Shown in pieces: positions 52,728-62,030 of a DNA stretch of 64,000 nt (positions are counted from its first letter, which is position 1; each line of letters opens with the position of its first letter). The DNA is taken from NCBI GenBank assembly GCA_963716925.1, contig CAVQUX010000024.1, forward strand, positions 62,001 to 126,000. The letters are read 5' to 3'. The position numbers were made by a program, and so were the translations under genes. Origin of the DNA: DAISKN01 sp963716925 (GTDB taxonomy: Bacteria > Acidobacteriota > Vicinamibacteria > Marinacidobacterales > SMYC01). The notes under the pieces were generated by a model that saw only the letters and a program-made list of their open reading frames with translations, had not been told where the DNA came from and did not search any database.

Positions 52728-53726
52728 CTAGCGGAAGCCGAGCTCGATGACCTCGAAGTCCTGCGCGCGCAGGCTGCGGAACGCGGGGTTGAGCTCGTCG
52801 TTGTTCCAGCGCGAGTCCATGGTCCCGGTGACGTACAGGTCGCTCCCGTTGTCGGCGACGATGAGACCGTGGGTCTTCATCGCGCGAAAGATCCTCTGCA
52901 TGGGCTCCGAATAACCGGAGAGAGCCTTGCTCGCCCGGAGCCTCAGACGCGCGCCCATGGGAAGCGCTCCCGGAGTGCCGCCCGCCTCGTGGGAGGCGGG
53001 CCACACCGAGCCGTTCGTCGCGCGGAGGGTCACCCGGAACGCGTGGCGGATATCGCCTCCGGCGTCGACTTCGTCCCGCCGAACGAGGCCGGGGAAGATC
53101 GCGAGCCCCGCGGCGTCGGCGGAAGTCCAGCCTTCGGGCCGCCGGTCGTTTCGGTTCATGTCGAATACCGCTCCCGATCCGGCTTCCCACACGGAGGCCG
53201 ACCCGTTCCAGCTCGTAGCCCAGGTCTCGAAGAGAAGCCACTCGTCGCGGTCGATCAGAACGAGGTGGCGATCCGAGCCATCTTCCAGAAACCCCGCCTG
53301 GGTCCGGGCCTCGACGGGAATGGGGTATCCCGGGGCCCTGCCCGGAGCTCCCGCGTCGCTCTCCTCCGGGTAGTCCACGAAACGCACGGGAACCCGCGGC
53401 TGGTTACGAGAGACGGTGACGTAGGGGATTCCGTAGGGAGACGGACCGAAGTCCGGATGGAGCCCGCGGTCCCGGCCGATCCAATCGATGAAAGACGCCG
53501 AGCCGCGGTCGACCGGCGCTCCGGAGATGTCGATGTTCCACCAGTTGTCGGCGGGAAACACCTGCCGTCCGGCAAGGCTCTCGCCGACGGCCACCGGACC
53601 GGCCGCGCCTTCGCTCGAAGGGCTCGAAGGCGGAGCGCTCGGATCCACGGGGCTGTCGTCTCCTCCACCGCATCGGGCGGCGAACGCCGCCCCGAGCCCC
53701 AGAAGCAGAAATCGCCGCCGGCTCAC
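52728..53726 (-). CDS. Tat-exported lipoprotein of unknown function
   Basis: A 332-aa protein. GTG 53726 starts a twin-arginine signal (SRRRFLLLGLGAAFAARC) ending in a lipobox Cys, and overlaps the upstream nuclease stop (GTGA). The mature part is tryptophan-rich and starts with a low-complexity Pro/Ser linker (PVDPSAPPSSPSSEG), then VFPADNWWNIDIS, PYVTVSRNQPRVPV and MKTHGLIVADNGSDLYVTG. I do not recognise a named domain. Mature-protein length and NWWN/DNGSD motifs recall secreted uncharacterised proteins of soil bacteria. Confidence 0.72.
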   Translation of the reverse strand: MSRRRFLLLGLGAAFAARCGGGDDSPVDPSAPPSSPSSEGAAGPVAVGESLAGRQVFPADNWWNIDISGAPVDRGSASFIDWIGRDRGLHPDFGPSPYGIPYVTVSRNQPRVPVRFVDYPEESDAGAPGRAPGYPIPVEARTQAGFLEDGSDRHLVLIDRDEWLLFETWATSWNGSASVWEAGSGAVFDMNRNDRRPEGWTSADAAGLAIFPGLVRRDEVDAGGDIRHAFRVTLRATNGSVWPASHEAGGTPGALPMGARLRLRASKALSGYSEPMQRIFRAMKTHGLIVADNGSDLYVTGTMDSRWNNDELNPAFRSLRAQDFEVIELGFR

Positions 53727-54886
53727 GCGAGAAGCTCGAGGCCGATGGCGTCGTGGTCGGATAGAGGGACCTCCCTGCCTTCGCGAAGCTCGTGGATCAC
53801 GATCGGCCGCGCCGTCCGCAGCCCGCGCGTCGCGAACCAATCCACCTTGAGCGGGCAGCGGCCCTCGTGGTTCTTGAGCGCCCAGCGAATGAAAGCGAAG
53901 CACCAGCCGGGGATCCACTCTCCCAGGTTGTCGCGGGTCTTGCTGCAGCTCACGTCGTAGGACATCGTCCGCTCGCCGAGCAGGTTCGACTCCCGGTACT
54001 CGAACCCGTGCGCGGTCAGGCTCTCGAAGAGCTCTCGCTCGAACCAGCGGTAGGGGTGGAGATAGTGCTCGATGGATCGGTCGATCCCGAGAAAGACGCG
54101 CAGCCAGTAGCCCATGATCGCGTGAAACGCGCGCGAGGAGTTGTGGGTGGTGGTGTTCCAGTCGCCTCCCACGATCGCGGGCCCGGCGCCGTCGAGGTCC
54201 CGCAGAACGTCCCGGATCTGATCTCGACGGTGGGATTGACGGGACTGGGCGTCGAGATGGACCGCGACCGCGGTCAGCGGCATTCCCGGGAAGAGGACCT
54301 CGACGGCGAGGGCCGCCTGATTCCCGAGCCGCTTCTCCCGGCCCGCCATCTTGTCCTTGCCGTTCTCGAGCCGGATCACCCGGGCGGAGCCGAGGGGATA
54401 GCGGCTCAAGATCGCGTTTCCGTGGAGGCCGACCTCGTTCTCCCCCTGGACGTGGTACTCGCGGCCGGACCCCTTCGCCAGGTTGATGTAGCAGGGAGCG
54501 AACGCGAAATGAAAGCCGAGCTCCCGCGCGAGAACCCGCGCCACGTCGCGGTTGCCGGAGCGCGCCATGCCGACGTCGGTCTCGGTGAGCAGCAGAAGAT
54601 CGGCGTCCCGCAGATAGGGGTGCTCGCGCAAAGCCTGGAGCTGCCCCTCGAGCTCGATCCCCCGCTCGAGGTTCCAGGCGACGACGCGATAGCGGTCCTT
54701 CGTCGCGGCCTCACCGCGGGCGTAGCTCCCGACGTCCGGGCTTCCGAGCACGCGCCGCAGCTTCGGCTCGAGATCCCGATAGAGCGGAAGCGTATGGAGC
54801 TCTGCGCTGGAACGGCACCGGGAAAGGGTCTCGAAGTGCGGCTTCAGCTCCGCCCGGATGAAGTCGTGGCTCACGGATTTTCTCAT
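53723..54886 (-). CDS. Endonuclease/exonuclease/phosphatase-family protein
   Basis: A 387-aa protein with the DNase I-like fold: VVAWNLERG (first strand), LLLTETDVGMARSGNRD, HGNAILSRYPL, AVHLDAQS, VGGDWNTTTHNS and SDHDAIGLEL. Key metal and catalytic Asn, Glu, Asp and His residues are present. No signal peptide, so it acts in the cytoplasm. Family members cleave nucleic acids or phosphoesters; the substrate cannot be chosen. The start at 54886 gives an ATG followed by a helical N-terminal extension (about 70 residues). Confidence 0.87.
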   Translation of the reverse strand: MRKSVSHDFIRAELKPHFETLSRCRSSAELHTLPLYRDLEPKLRRVLGSPDVGSYARGEAATKDRYRVVAWNLERGIELEGQLQALREHPYLRDADLLLLTETDVGMARSGNRDVARVLARELGFHFAFAPCYINLAKGSGREYHVQGENEVGLHGNAILSRYPLGSARVIRLENGKDKMAGREKRLGNQAALAVEVLFPGMPLTAVAVHLDAQSRQSHRRDQIRDVLRDLDGAGPAIVGGDWNTTTHNSSRAFHAIMGYWLRVFLGIDRSIEHYLHPYRWFERELFESLTAHGFEYRESNLLGERTMSYDVSCSKTRDNLGEWIPGWCFAFIRWALKNHEGRCPLKVDWFATRGLRTARPIVIHELREGREVPLSDHDAIGLELLA

Positions 54887-54905
54887 GGTACCTTATCGAC
54901 CGCAG

Positions 54906-55067
54906 ATGCGCAGGTCGACCGTCGCTTTCTTCCTCTTCGCCTCCCCGCTCCCTCTCGAGACGCAGATCCCCGAGATACCGGTCAACCCGAGCGACGAGCG
55001 GCCGACTGGTTTCGTATTCTATTTCCTGGGGGACTGGTTCGACGGTGGTCTCACGGACGGATGGTGA
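54906..55067 (+). CDS. Possible small exported peptide coupled to the M20 gene
   Basis: ATG 54906 to TGA 55067 encodes 53 residues starting with a hydrophobic stretch (RRSTVAFFLFASPLPLE), then TQIPEIPVNPSDERP and FVFYFLGDWFDGG. The stop overlaps the M20 ATG at 55061 by 7 nt, a typical coupling arrangement. It lies in the gap between divergent genes, which would otherwise be 174 bp of leader. No family is recognised; it may be spurious. Confidence 0.35.
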   Translation: MRRSTVAFFLFASPLPLETQIPEIPVNPSDERPTGFVFYFLGDWFDGGLTDGW

Positions 55068-56233
55068 CAATGACTCCGGACTTCTTCCAGCGATTGGTGG
55101 CTTTCCGCCGAGATCTCCATCGGCACCCCGAGCTCTCTTTTCAAGAGAAGCGCACGGCGGAGCGGATCGAGAAAACCCTCGCCGGTCTCGGAATCGAGAG
55201 CCGAAGAGTGGCTGGAACCGGCGTCCTCGCCGAGATCCCCTCGGCCGGCGGAGGCACCGACGGTCCGATGGTCGCGCTACGCGCCGACACCGACGCGCTC
55301 CCCATCCACGAAGAGACGGGGCTCGAGTACGCGTCGGTCAACGCCGGCGTGATGCACGCCTGCGGCCACGACGGACACACGACCATGGTCCTCGGCGCCG
55401 CGGAAATGCTCGCCAAGGAGAAACTGTCCGTCCCGGTGCGGCTCGTTTTCCAGCCGGCGGAGGAGCGGGGGTCCGGGGCCCTGGCGATGATAGATGCCGG
55501 GGCGCTCGACGGGGTCGAGATGATCTTCGGAGGCCACGTGGACCGGCACTATCCGACGGGGCAGATCGTCGCCCACGCGGGGGCGGTCAACGCCTCGACC
55601 GACAGCTTCCGCATCGAGATCCAGGGGAAGGGCGGCCACGCGGCGCGGCCCCATGAAGGGGTCGACGCCGTCGTCGTCGGAAGTCTCCTGGTCATGGCGC
55701 TCCAGACGATCGTCTCCCGCGAGATCAACCCCGCGCATCCCTCGGTCGTGACCGTGGGCCGCTTCGACGCGGGGACCGCTCCGAACGTTCTCGCCGGACG
55801 CGCGACCCTCGAAGGCACCATCCGCACGCAGGAGAAACCGGTGCGCGACCATATCGTCTCGTCGCTCTCGCGCATCTGCGACTCGATCGGAGCGCTCCAC
55901 AACGCGCGATTGATCCTCACCCTCGAGGAGGGCACGCCTCCCGTGGTCAACCCGAAAGACATGGCCGAGATCGCGCGGAAGGCGGCGGTCGCCGTGGTCG
56001 GCGAGGCCAACGCCGTACCCCTTCACACCGCCAACATGGGCGGGGAGGATTTCGCCTGCTACATGGAGAAGATCCCCGGCTGCTACGTCCGCCTCGGGGC
56101 CCGCGCCCCCGGACGGGAGGGCTTTCCCGCGCACTCGAGCAAGTTCGAGTTCGACGAAGAAGTCCTCCTCATCGGCGCCAGGTACTTCTACGAAGTCGCG
56201 CGTCTCGCGGGGGGAATTCTCGCCGCCCGTTAG
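55061..56233 (+). CDS. M20-family amidohydrolase (hippurate hydrolase-like)
   Basis: A 390-aa metal amidohydrolase (387 aa from ATG 55070). Motifs are RRDLHRHPELSFQE, ALRADTDALPIHEETG, MHACGHDGHTTMVLGAA (metal Cys/His), FQPAEERGSGA (catalytic Glu) and NMGGEDFACYM near the end, with the lid domain between. These fit the M20D group that removes acyl groups from amino acids or auxin conjugates. No signal peptide. The neighbouring small ORF may be coupled. Confidence 0.92.
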   Translation: MVTMTPDFFQRLVAFRRDLHRHPELSFQEKRTAERIEKTLAGLGIESRRVAGTGVLAEIPSAGGGTDGPMVALRADTDALPIHEETGLEYASVNAGVMHACGHDGHTTMVLGAAEMLAKEKLSVPVRLVFQPAEERGSGALAMIDAGALDGVEMIFGGHVDRHYPTGQIVAHAGAVNASTDSFRIEIQGKGGHAARPHEGVDAVVVGSLLVMALQTIVSREINPAHPSVVTVGRFDAGTAPNVLAGRATLEGTIRTQEKPVRDHIVSSLSRICDSIGALHNARLILTLEEGTPPVVNPKDMAEIARKAAVAVVGEANAVPLHTANMGGEDFACYMEKIPGCYVRLGARAPGREGFPAHSSKFEFDEEVLLIGARYFYEVARLAGGILAAR

Positions 56234-56326
56234 TCCCAGCCCGCGCAACGTCGGGAAGAGTGGAAAGAAACGAAACTCTTCCCTCCGTGGAGTGTTCACT
56301 TCGTCCTTGCGTTCTTCTCGCCCCGG

Positions 56327-57523
56327 TCAATCCGGCCGCTCGCCCAGAGCTACCTCGATATCCAGCACCTGGCCCTCTCGCCAGACCGTGACCTTGACTC
56401 GATCGCCCACGCGGTGCTTCGTCTCGAGAAGCACCATGACATCGCGGTCGGTCGCAACCGGTTCGCCATCGATCGCGAGAACGTAGTCGGCGCCGACGGG
56501 AACGCGCAGGTTGCCCAGCCGGCCGACTTCCGAGGGGCCGCGGATGCCGCCCGCGGCCGCGGGGCCGCGCGCCACGAGTCCCGCGACCATGACTCCACCG
56601 CCGCCCGGAGTTCGGACTCCGGCACGATTCAGGCGCGCCGCGAGGTTCGCGCTCACGTTCCAGAACTCGACCCCGAGCCAGGGATGGGCGTAGCGTCCAC
56701 GGGCGATGAGCTCGGGCACGACCCTCTTGACGGTTCCCACGGTAATCGCGAAACCGATCCCGGCCGAGGCGCCGCTCGGGCTGACGATTGCGGAGTTGAC
56801 GCCGACCACCCGTCCTTCGAGGTCGAGGAGCGGCCCGCCGGAGTTGCCGGGATTGATGGCGGCGTCGGTCTGGATAATCTCTCCGATGAACCTCCCGTCC
56901 GGGCCTTCGATGATGCGCCCGAGTGAGCTCACCACCCCCGTGGTGAGCGTTTGTTGGAGCCCGAAGGGATTTCCGATGGCCACCAGGAACCTCCCGACTT
57001 TCAATCGTTCGGGATCGCCCAACGGGATCACCCGAAGCAGCTCGGGAGGGACGTCGACCTTGATGACTGCGAGATCGTTCGAGGGGTCGAAGCCGATTAC
57101 CTCGGCGGGCACGCGGGTCTCGTCGAAGAACGTGACGTGGAGCTCGCTCGCGCCCTCGATCACGTGGAAGTTGGTTACGATGTGGCCCCGGTCGTCGTAG
57201 ACGAACCCCGAGCCCGAACCTTCCTGGGGCATGGCGCGGAGGAAGAAATCGTAGGAGATGCTGCGGCTCGTGATGTTCACGACTCCGGGCCCGGCGGTCT
57301 CGAAGACCCGCATGACCTGGTCTTCGAGAACGTTCACCTGTGCTTGCGCCTGCGCCACCGGGGCCGCGGCCTCGGGCGCTTGTGGAACCTCCACCTTCGC
57401 CGGCGATTCGGCGATCTTCTCGTCGATCGCCCCGGAAACCGGGGGCTCCGCCACGACCTCGCATCCGACGAGCCCCAGAAGGACCAGGCAGCAAAGACCC
57501 GGTCCGCGAACGCTTCGTTTCAT
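56327..57523 (-). CDS. HtrA/DegP-type serine protease, lipoprotein, with PDZ
   Basis: A 398-aa envelope protease. The lipobox (LVLLGLVGC) is within the first 21 residues, followed by a Pro/Ala/Gln-rich linker. The S1C domain has TNFHVIEG, NDLAVI and NPGNSGGPLLD as catalytic His, Asp and Ser blocks. A C-terminal PDZ-like region (GVMVAGLVARGPAAAGG to TDRDVMVLLETKHRVGD) follows. ATG 57523 was chosen over 57610 as it begins the lipoprotein signal. It shares a short divergent spacer with the methyltransferase. Confidence 0.92.
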   Translation of the reverse strand: MKRSVRGPGLCCLVLLGLVGCEVVAEPPVSGAIDEKIAESPAKVEVPQAPEAAAPVAQAQAQVNVLEDQVMRVFETAGPGVVNITSRSISYDFFLRAMPQEGSGSGFVYDDRGHIVTNFHVIEGASELHVTFFDETRVPAEVIGFDPSNDLAVIKVDVPPELLRVIPLGDPERLKVGRFLVAIGNPFGLQQTLTTGVVSSLGRIIEGPDGRFIGEIIQTDAAINPGNSGGPLLDLEGRVVGVNSAIVSPSGASAGIGFAITVGTVKRVVPELIARGRYAHPWLGVEFWNVSANLAARLNRAGVRTPGGGGVMVAGLVARGPAAAGGIRGPSEVGRLGNLRVPVGADYVLAIDGEPVATDRDVMVLLETKHRVGDRVKVTVWREGQVLDIEVALGERPD

Positions 57524-57578
57524 GTCGACTCCTGCACTCTCTATTCTAGAACTGAGATAGTATGACTCGCGAAGATAG

Positions 57579-58199
57579 ATGCTGCACGTCCTCATCGAGA
57601 AGCTTTCCAACTATCCGGGTTTCTTCCTCTTCTGCCGGGGCCTCCTGGAAGCGAACTTCACCGTCATCCGCAAGACGGTAGGGGAGCACCTTGCATCCGA
57701 CCCCCGGGTGCGAGTGCTGGACGTGGCCTGCGGCCCGGGAGCGTTCTCCGACCTCTTTTCCGAGCAGAGCTATACCGGAATCGACATCAACCCCCGGTAC
57801 ATCGACTACGCGCACAAGCACTTTCGCGGGGAATTCTTCGTCCAGGATGCCCGCAAGCTCTCGTTCGAGGAGGGCCGCTTCGACGAGGCCCTGGTCTACG
57901 GTGTTCTCCATCACCTCGACGACGGCGACGTGACCGCGGTCGCCGAGAGCATCCGCCGCGTCGTCCGCCCCGGAGGCGCGGTCCTGGTCATCGAGGACAT
58001 CCCCACGGAGTCTCACCTCAACCTCGTCGGGCACCTGCTCCACTGGATCGAGAACGGTCATTACATCCGCCCGGCGGAGGAGTATCGACGTCTGCTGTCG
58101 CCTCATTTCCGGATTACCGAGGAGAGACTCTTCCGCAGCGGCGTCTGCGATTACTACATGGCACGCCTTGTCGCGGGTCCCGACAGCCCGGGTCCATGA
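57579..58199 (+). CDS. SAM-dependent methyltransferase (class I)
   Basis: A 206-aa methyltransferase with the SAM-binding motif I VLDVACGPGAFSDLF, motif II GIDINPRYIDYA and motif III-like DEALVYGVLHHL. N-terminal helices (MLHVLIEKLSNYPGFFLF) resemble those of small membrane-associated methyltransferases. Its stop overlaps the following membrane gene (ATGA), so both are coexpressed; a lipid- or glycan-modifying role is a guess from this. Confidence 0.88.
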   Translation: MLHVLIEKLSNYPGFFLFCRGLLEANFTVIRKTVGEHLASDPRVRVLDVACGPGAFSDLFSEQSYTGIDINPRYIDYAHKHFRGEFFVQDARKLSFEEGRFDEALVYGVLHHLDDGDVTAVAESIRRVVRPGGAVLVIEDIPTESHLNLVGHLLHWIENGHYIRPAEEYRRLLSPHFRITEERLFRSGVCDYYMARLVAGPDSPGP

Positions 58200-60218
58200 A
58201 AGCCTTCGGCCTCCTGGCGCTCCTCTCCGCGAGCGCGCTCCTGCTCGCCTTCCAGGCACCGGGCGACATCTTTCTCGACTTCGGACCGAACGACGCGCGC
58301 TACGTCTCCGGTTTTCGCGAGGATTTCGGAGATCGACGAGCCCACGCTCATCCACTGGTCCCGGGACCGCGCGCGGGTCCGGCTTCCCTTCCACCTACGC
58401 TCTCCCTACGAAGTGACTCTCCGGTTCAAGCGGCACATCGAGAGCCCTGCGGAGATCCGCTTGTTCCTCGATGGAGAGGCCGTCGACACCTTCACCGCGC
58501 CGCAGCAGGATTTCACCGTGCGCCGGTTTCGAAACCCGAATCCCGGCGGCGGGGCCTTCGAGCTCGGCCTCGTGTCGAGCTCGGAAGACCGGCGCCCTCT
58601 GGGGCTCGCCCTGGATTGGATGGCGGTCCGGTCCTCGAGCGGTTTTCTTGCGGTGATTCCCACAGCGCCTGCCTTCCTCGCTCTCCTCTCATGGGTCATG
58701 GCCTTCTATCTCCTGCCGCGCGCCCTCGGTCTCGGGGAGCGGGTCTCGCTCCTCTCGGGCGGCGCCGCCGCGGCCTGCCTGGTCGTCGCCGTGCTCACGC
58801 ACAAGCTTTGGCCGGTCCATGCCTCGATGACTCTGGGCCTTCGCGCCCACGCCGTGATGATTCTGCTCGCGCTCTTCCATGCCTGGCGTCGAAGGAAGAA
58901 CGGCTCCTTCTTCTCCGAGCCCCTGGCCCGGTGGGCCGTTCTCCTCGTCTGCGCCGGCATGGCGGTAAGGCTCTTCGCGCTGTTCCATCCCGACTTCTAC
59001 TATCCCGACGTGAGAACCCATTCGAAGTTCGTCTCGCTCATCTGGACCGAGGGGCTCTCCGGATTTCTCTCCGATCACATCGCAAACCAGCACCGCCACC
59101 TCCTCGGCCTGCAGTACGTCTCCGGACGCTGGGTCGCATTCCCCTACCCGCCGCTGCTCTATCTGGCAATCTACCCCCTCAGCCTCCTGGAGCTCCCGGT
59201 CGAAGAGTGGATGAAGCTGGTCCCGACGGCCCTTCTCTCCGTCGAGGCCCTCGTCCTGTTCGCGATCGGCGGCAAGCTCGGCCTCGGGCCGCGAGCGTCT
59301 TTCTTCGCGGTGCTCCTCCATGCGAGCGCGCGGGTTCTCGCGTTCCGACTCGCGGTTGCCTCCTACGCCGCAATCTTCGGCCACTTCTGGGACATGCTCG
59401 CGGTCCTCTACCTGGCGCTGTTCTTCGAACGACTGCATCGCCCCCTCTACGGAGCCGGCCTCGGGCTCCTGGTTCTGACCTCCATCCTTTCCTATGCGGG
59501 GAGCGTCCTCACGCTCGGGCTCTTCGTTCCTTTTCTTTGCGTGAGCGTCCTTCTCTGGTTGCAGCCGCGCCCGAGCTTCCGAACCGCCGCCGCGGTCGCG
59601 GGCTGGCCTCTTTTCGGTGCGCTCGCGGCGGCGTGGCTCTTCTACCTGCAGTACATCCCCGAGCTCCTGGGCTCGTCCACGGGAAGTGAGGCTTCGCCCG
59701 GAGGCGACGGCCTGTCCGCGCTCATCGAGCCCCGGCTCACTCCCGGGGCGGCGATCTCGATGGCGTTCCATCGCCTCTGCCTCTTCTACGGATGGCCCTA
59801 CGCTCTGGGCGGGATCGCGCTTCTCGCCTGGTTTTTCTGGCAGAGAGGAAAGGGCGTCCACCCCCTCGCCCTGCCGCTCGCCCTCGCGGCCTCGGGCACC
59901 TACGTGGCGATGAACTTCCTCCGCGCCGGCCTGGGCTCGACGCACATCTTCCAGTTCTCGAAGGACGACCTGGTCGTCCTGCCGCTCATCGCGCTGCTCT
60001 TCGGCGGCTTGCTGCGGACGATGTGGGAAAAGGGGGCGCTCTCCAGGGTGTTCGCCGTCGCGCTCCTATTGGGTTGGGTGGGCTGGGGCCTCTGGTCGCT
60101 ATCCGGCGACGTCCAGCGCCGGTTTCTCCGCCCCGAGTATCCGCCTTCGTACGGCTACGTCGGACAAGCTCAGGAAGCGAAGACCACCCGGTTGCCGCCG
60201 GCCCGTTTGGCCTCGTAG
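58196..60218 (+). CDS. Polytopic membrane protein (glycosyltransferase GT-C-like), with one frameshift
   Basis: From ATG 58196 (signal/TM FGLLALLSASALLLAFQAPG) the frame runs to about 58325, then one indel moves it to the frame EIDEPTLIHWSRDRARVRL, which runs to 60218. The intact second part (about 600 residues) has roughly 11-13 transmembrane helices, with a DVRTHSKF motif after TM4 and FPYPPLLYLAIYPLS. The layout resembles GT-C (dolichyl-phosphate mannosyltransferase-like) enzymes using a lipid-linked sugar. The final 49 nt overlap the convergent GGDEF gene. Confidence 0.78.
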
Positions 60219-60967
60219 AGCGCGCGGTCCGCGAGCTCGAAGAGCTGAACCTCGTCGTCCGCATGGTTCGGGAGCGAGCTCAGGCCGAAGCTCGCGGTGA
60301 GCGGGCGCGAAAGCTGACCGACGGGCCCGATGCGAAACTGGGCATCGATGCTGGTACAGAGGTTGTCGGCCACCCGAAGTCCGTTCTCGGGGTCGGTGCG
60401 ATGAAGGAGGACCGCGAACTCGTCCCCGCCGAAGCGCGCGATGAGGTCGGTGCCCCGAAGCCGTTTCTGGAGGATCTGACCCACTTCCTGGAGGACGTCG
60501 TTTCCGGTGCGATGCCCCAGAGTGTCGTTGACGTGCTTGAAGCCGTCGAGATCGCAGAGCAGCAGACAAAGCGAGGTCTGATACCGCTTCGCCCGGGCGA
60601 CCTCGGTTTTGATCTCGCTCTCGAAGTAGGCGTAGTTCCGAAGGCCCGTCAGATAGTCGACGTACGCCATGCGCTCGGTCTGCCGCAGCTCCGCGCGCTC
60701 CATGACCATCGGCTCGGTGAGGAGATCGGTCTCGTTGAGGAAATAGTCGAAAGCGGCGGTGCGCAGGTCGACCTTCCGCCCCTCGGGCGCGGGAAACCTC
60801 GACTGGTGCATGAGCAGACGCTGCCAGTGGTACTCCACTTCGCGCGCCTCCAGGTTGAGACGAAAGAAGCGAAAGATCCGCTCGCGCTCCCGCTCATGAT
60901 CCGACAGGCTGTCGAGCTCTGGAATGGACGAAGGCGCAGGCCTTTCGAGCTGCTGAAACCTCAACAC
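60170..60967 (-). CDS. Diguanylate cyclase (GGDEF domain)
   Basis: A 265-aa cytoplasmic protein that makes c-di-GMP from GTP. The active site is RFGGDEFAVLL, and an RxxD inhibitory site (RGTD) lies just before it, so product feedback is likely. The first 95 residues are a helical region (HERERERIFRFFRLNLEAREV) without a recognised sensor domain. It overlaps the convergent membrane protein by 49 nt. Confidence 0.93.
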   Translation of the reverse strand: MLRFQQLERPAPSSIPELDSLSDHERERERIFRFFRLNLEAREVEYHWQRLLMHQSRFPAPEGRKVDLRTAAFDYFLNETDLLTEPMVMERAELRQTERMAYVDYLTGLRNYAYFESEIKTEVARAKRYQTSLCLLLCDLDGFKHVNDTLGHRTGNDVLQEVGQILQKRLRGTDLIARFGGDEFAVLLHRTDPENGLRVADNLCTSIDAQFRIGPVGQLSRPLTASFGLSSLPNHADDEVQLFELADRALYEAKRAGGNRVVFAS

Positions 60968-61133
60968 CGCTACCTCCTCGAAACCGCAGAGGCGCGCGCG
61001 GGCCGTTTGGGGGTCCGGCGCTCCCAGTCACTTTACTGATGGTTTAAAAAAGCATAGCAGGAAAACCTCCACCCGACAAACGCCATGGGGGAGAGCCCAT
61101 GGGGACGAACCCTCGATCGCCCCGGGTGCTAAC

Positions 61134-62030
61134 ATGGCGATGATGGCACCGCTTCCGATCGTGATCTCGCTCACCCTTTTCCTCGTTCCGCCCGGGAGCG
61201 CGGGGAGCGAAGATGCGGAGACGCTCCTCCTTCGCGTGATCGAATCGCAGGAACGCCAGCAGGAGCTCACCCGGGAGTACGCTTTTCGTGAGACCACGGT
61301 AACGCGAGATCTCGACTCGAAGGGCCGCGTCGAACGCACGGAGAGCGAAGTCGCTCTCGTGACCCCGGGTCCCGACGGCGAGTACCGAAGGCTCGAGGCG
61401 AAGGACGGAAAGCCGCTGTCTCCCGCGGAGGAGGCCAAGGAGGAGAACAAGTTCCAGGAGTTCCTGGAGAAGCAACTCCGCATGTCGCCGGAGGAGCGCG
61501 ACCGCAAGACCAGGGAGAAGTTGAAGCATCGCGTGGAGCGATTCCAGGAACGGCTGCGGGAAGCGATCGAGGTCTACGACTTCCTGCCCCTCGAAGACGA
61601 GGTCATTCAGGACGTGCCCCTCCGTGTGTTCCGCTTCTCCCCCAAGCCCGGCTACGAAGGGCGCTCGCGATCGACCAACATACTCGCCCGGATGGAGGGC
61701 AAGGTCTGGATCGACCCGCGCCGCGGCCAGCTCGCGAAGCTCCAGGTGCGCTTCGTGAAGAACCTCAAGTTTCTCGGAGGAATCTTCGGACGGGTGTCCG
61801 AGGGCTCGGAGGCGTCCGCCGAAGGGTGGTTCGACGGAGAAGGAGTCTGGCTACTCGACGAAGTGGAGGTATCCCTGGACGCGCGCCTCTATTTCCTGAA
61901 GAGCTACCGGCAGCGGATCGAGATCGACTACCACGACTTCCAGCGGTATCGCGTCGACACCGAGGAGCAAATCAAGCCCATCAAACCCCCCAGGCCTGTC
62001 AAACCTGTCGGGCCTCCAGGCTCGCAGTGA
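61134..62030 (+). CDS. Exported protein of unknown function
   Basis: A 298-aa protein with a signal peptide (APLPIVISLTLFLVPPGSAG). The first third is highly charged and helical (ESQERQQELTREYAFRET, EEAKEENKFQEFLEKQLR), the second part has beta-type strands with PLRVFRFSPKPGY and KVWIDPRRGQLAKLQV, and the end is proline-rich (KPIKPPRPVKPVGPPG). Resembles periplasmic outer-membrane lipoprotein-sorting (LolA-like) proteins only in general layout. The last 32 nt overlap the convergent SagB gene. Confidence 0.65.
   Translation: MAMMAPLPIVISLTLFLVPPGSAGSEDAETLLLRVIESQERQQELTREYAFRETTVTRDLDSKGRVERTESEVALVTPGPDGEYRRLEAKDGKPLSPAEEAKEENKFQEFLEKQLRMSPEERDRKTREKLKHRVERFQERLREAIEVYDFLPLEDEVIQDVPLRVFRFSPKPGYEGRSRSTNILARMEGKVWIDPRRGQLAKLQVRFVKNLKFLGGIFGRVSEGSEASAEGWFDGEGVWLLDEVEVSLDARLYFLKSYRQRIEIDYHDFQRYRVDTEEQIKPIKPPRPVKPVGPPGSQ

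Noticed and set aside
53792..56233. 813-codon plus-strand frame reading into the M20 gene
   Set aside because: Only the part after 55061 is protein-like. The earlier part is antisense to the nuclease gene.
57523..57579. Divergent promoters between the HtrA and methyltransferase genes
   Set aside because: TAGAAT and TAGTAT hexamers exist, but no suitably spaced -35 could be found on either strand.
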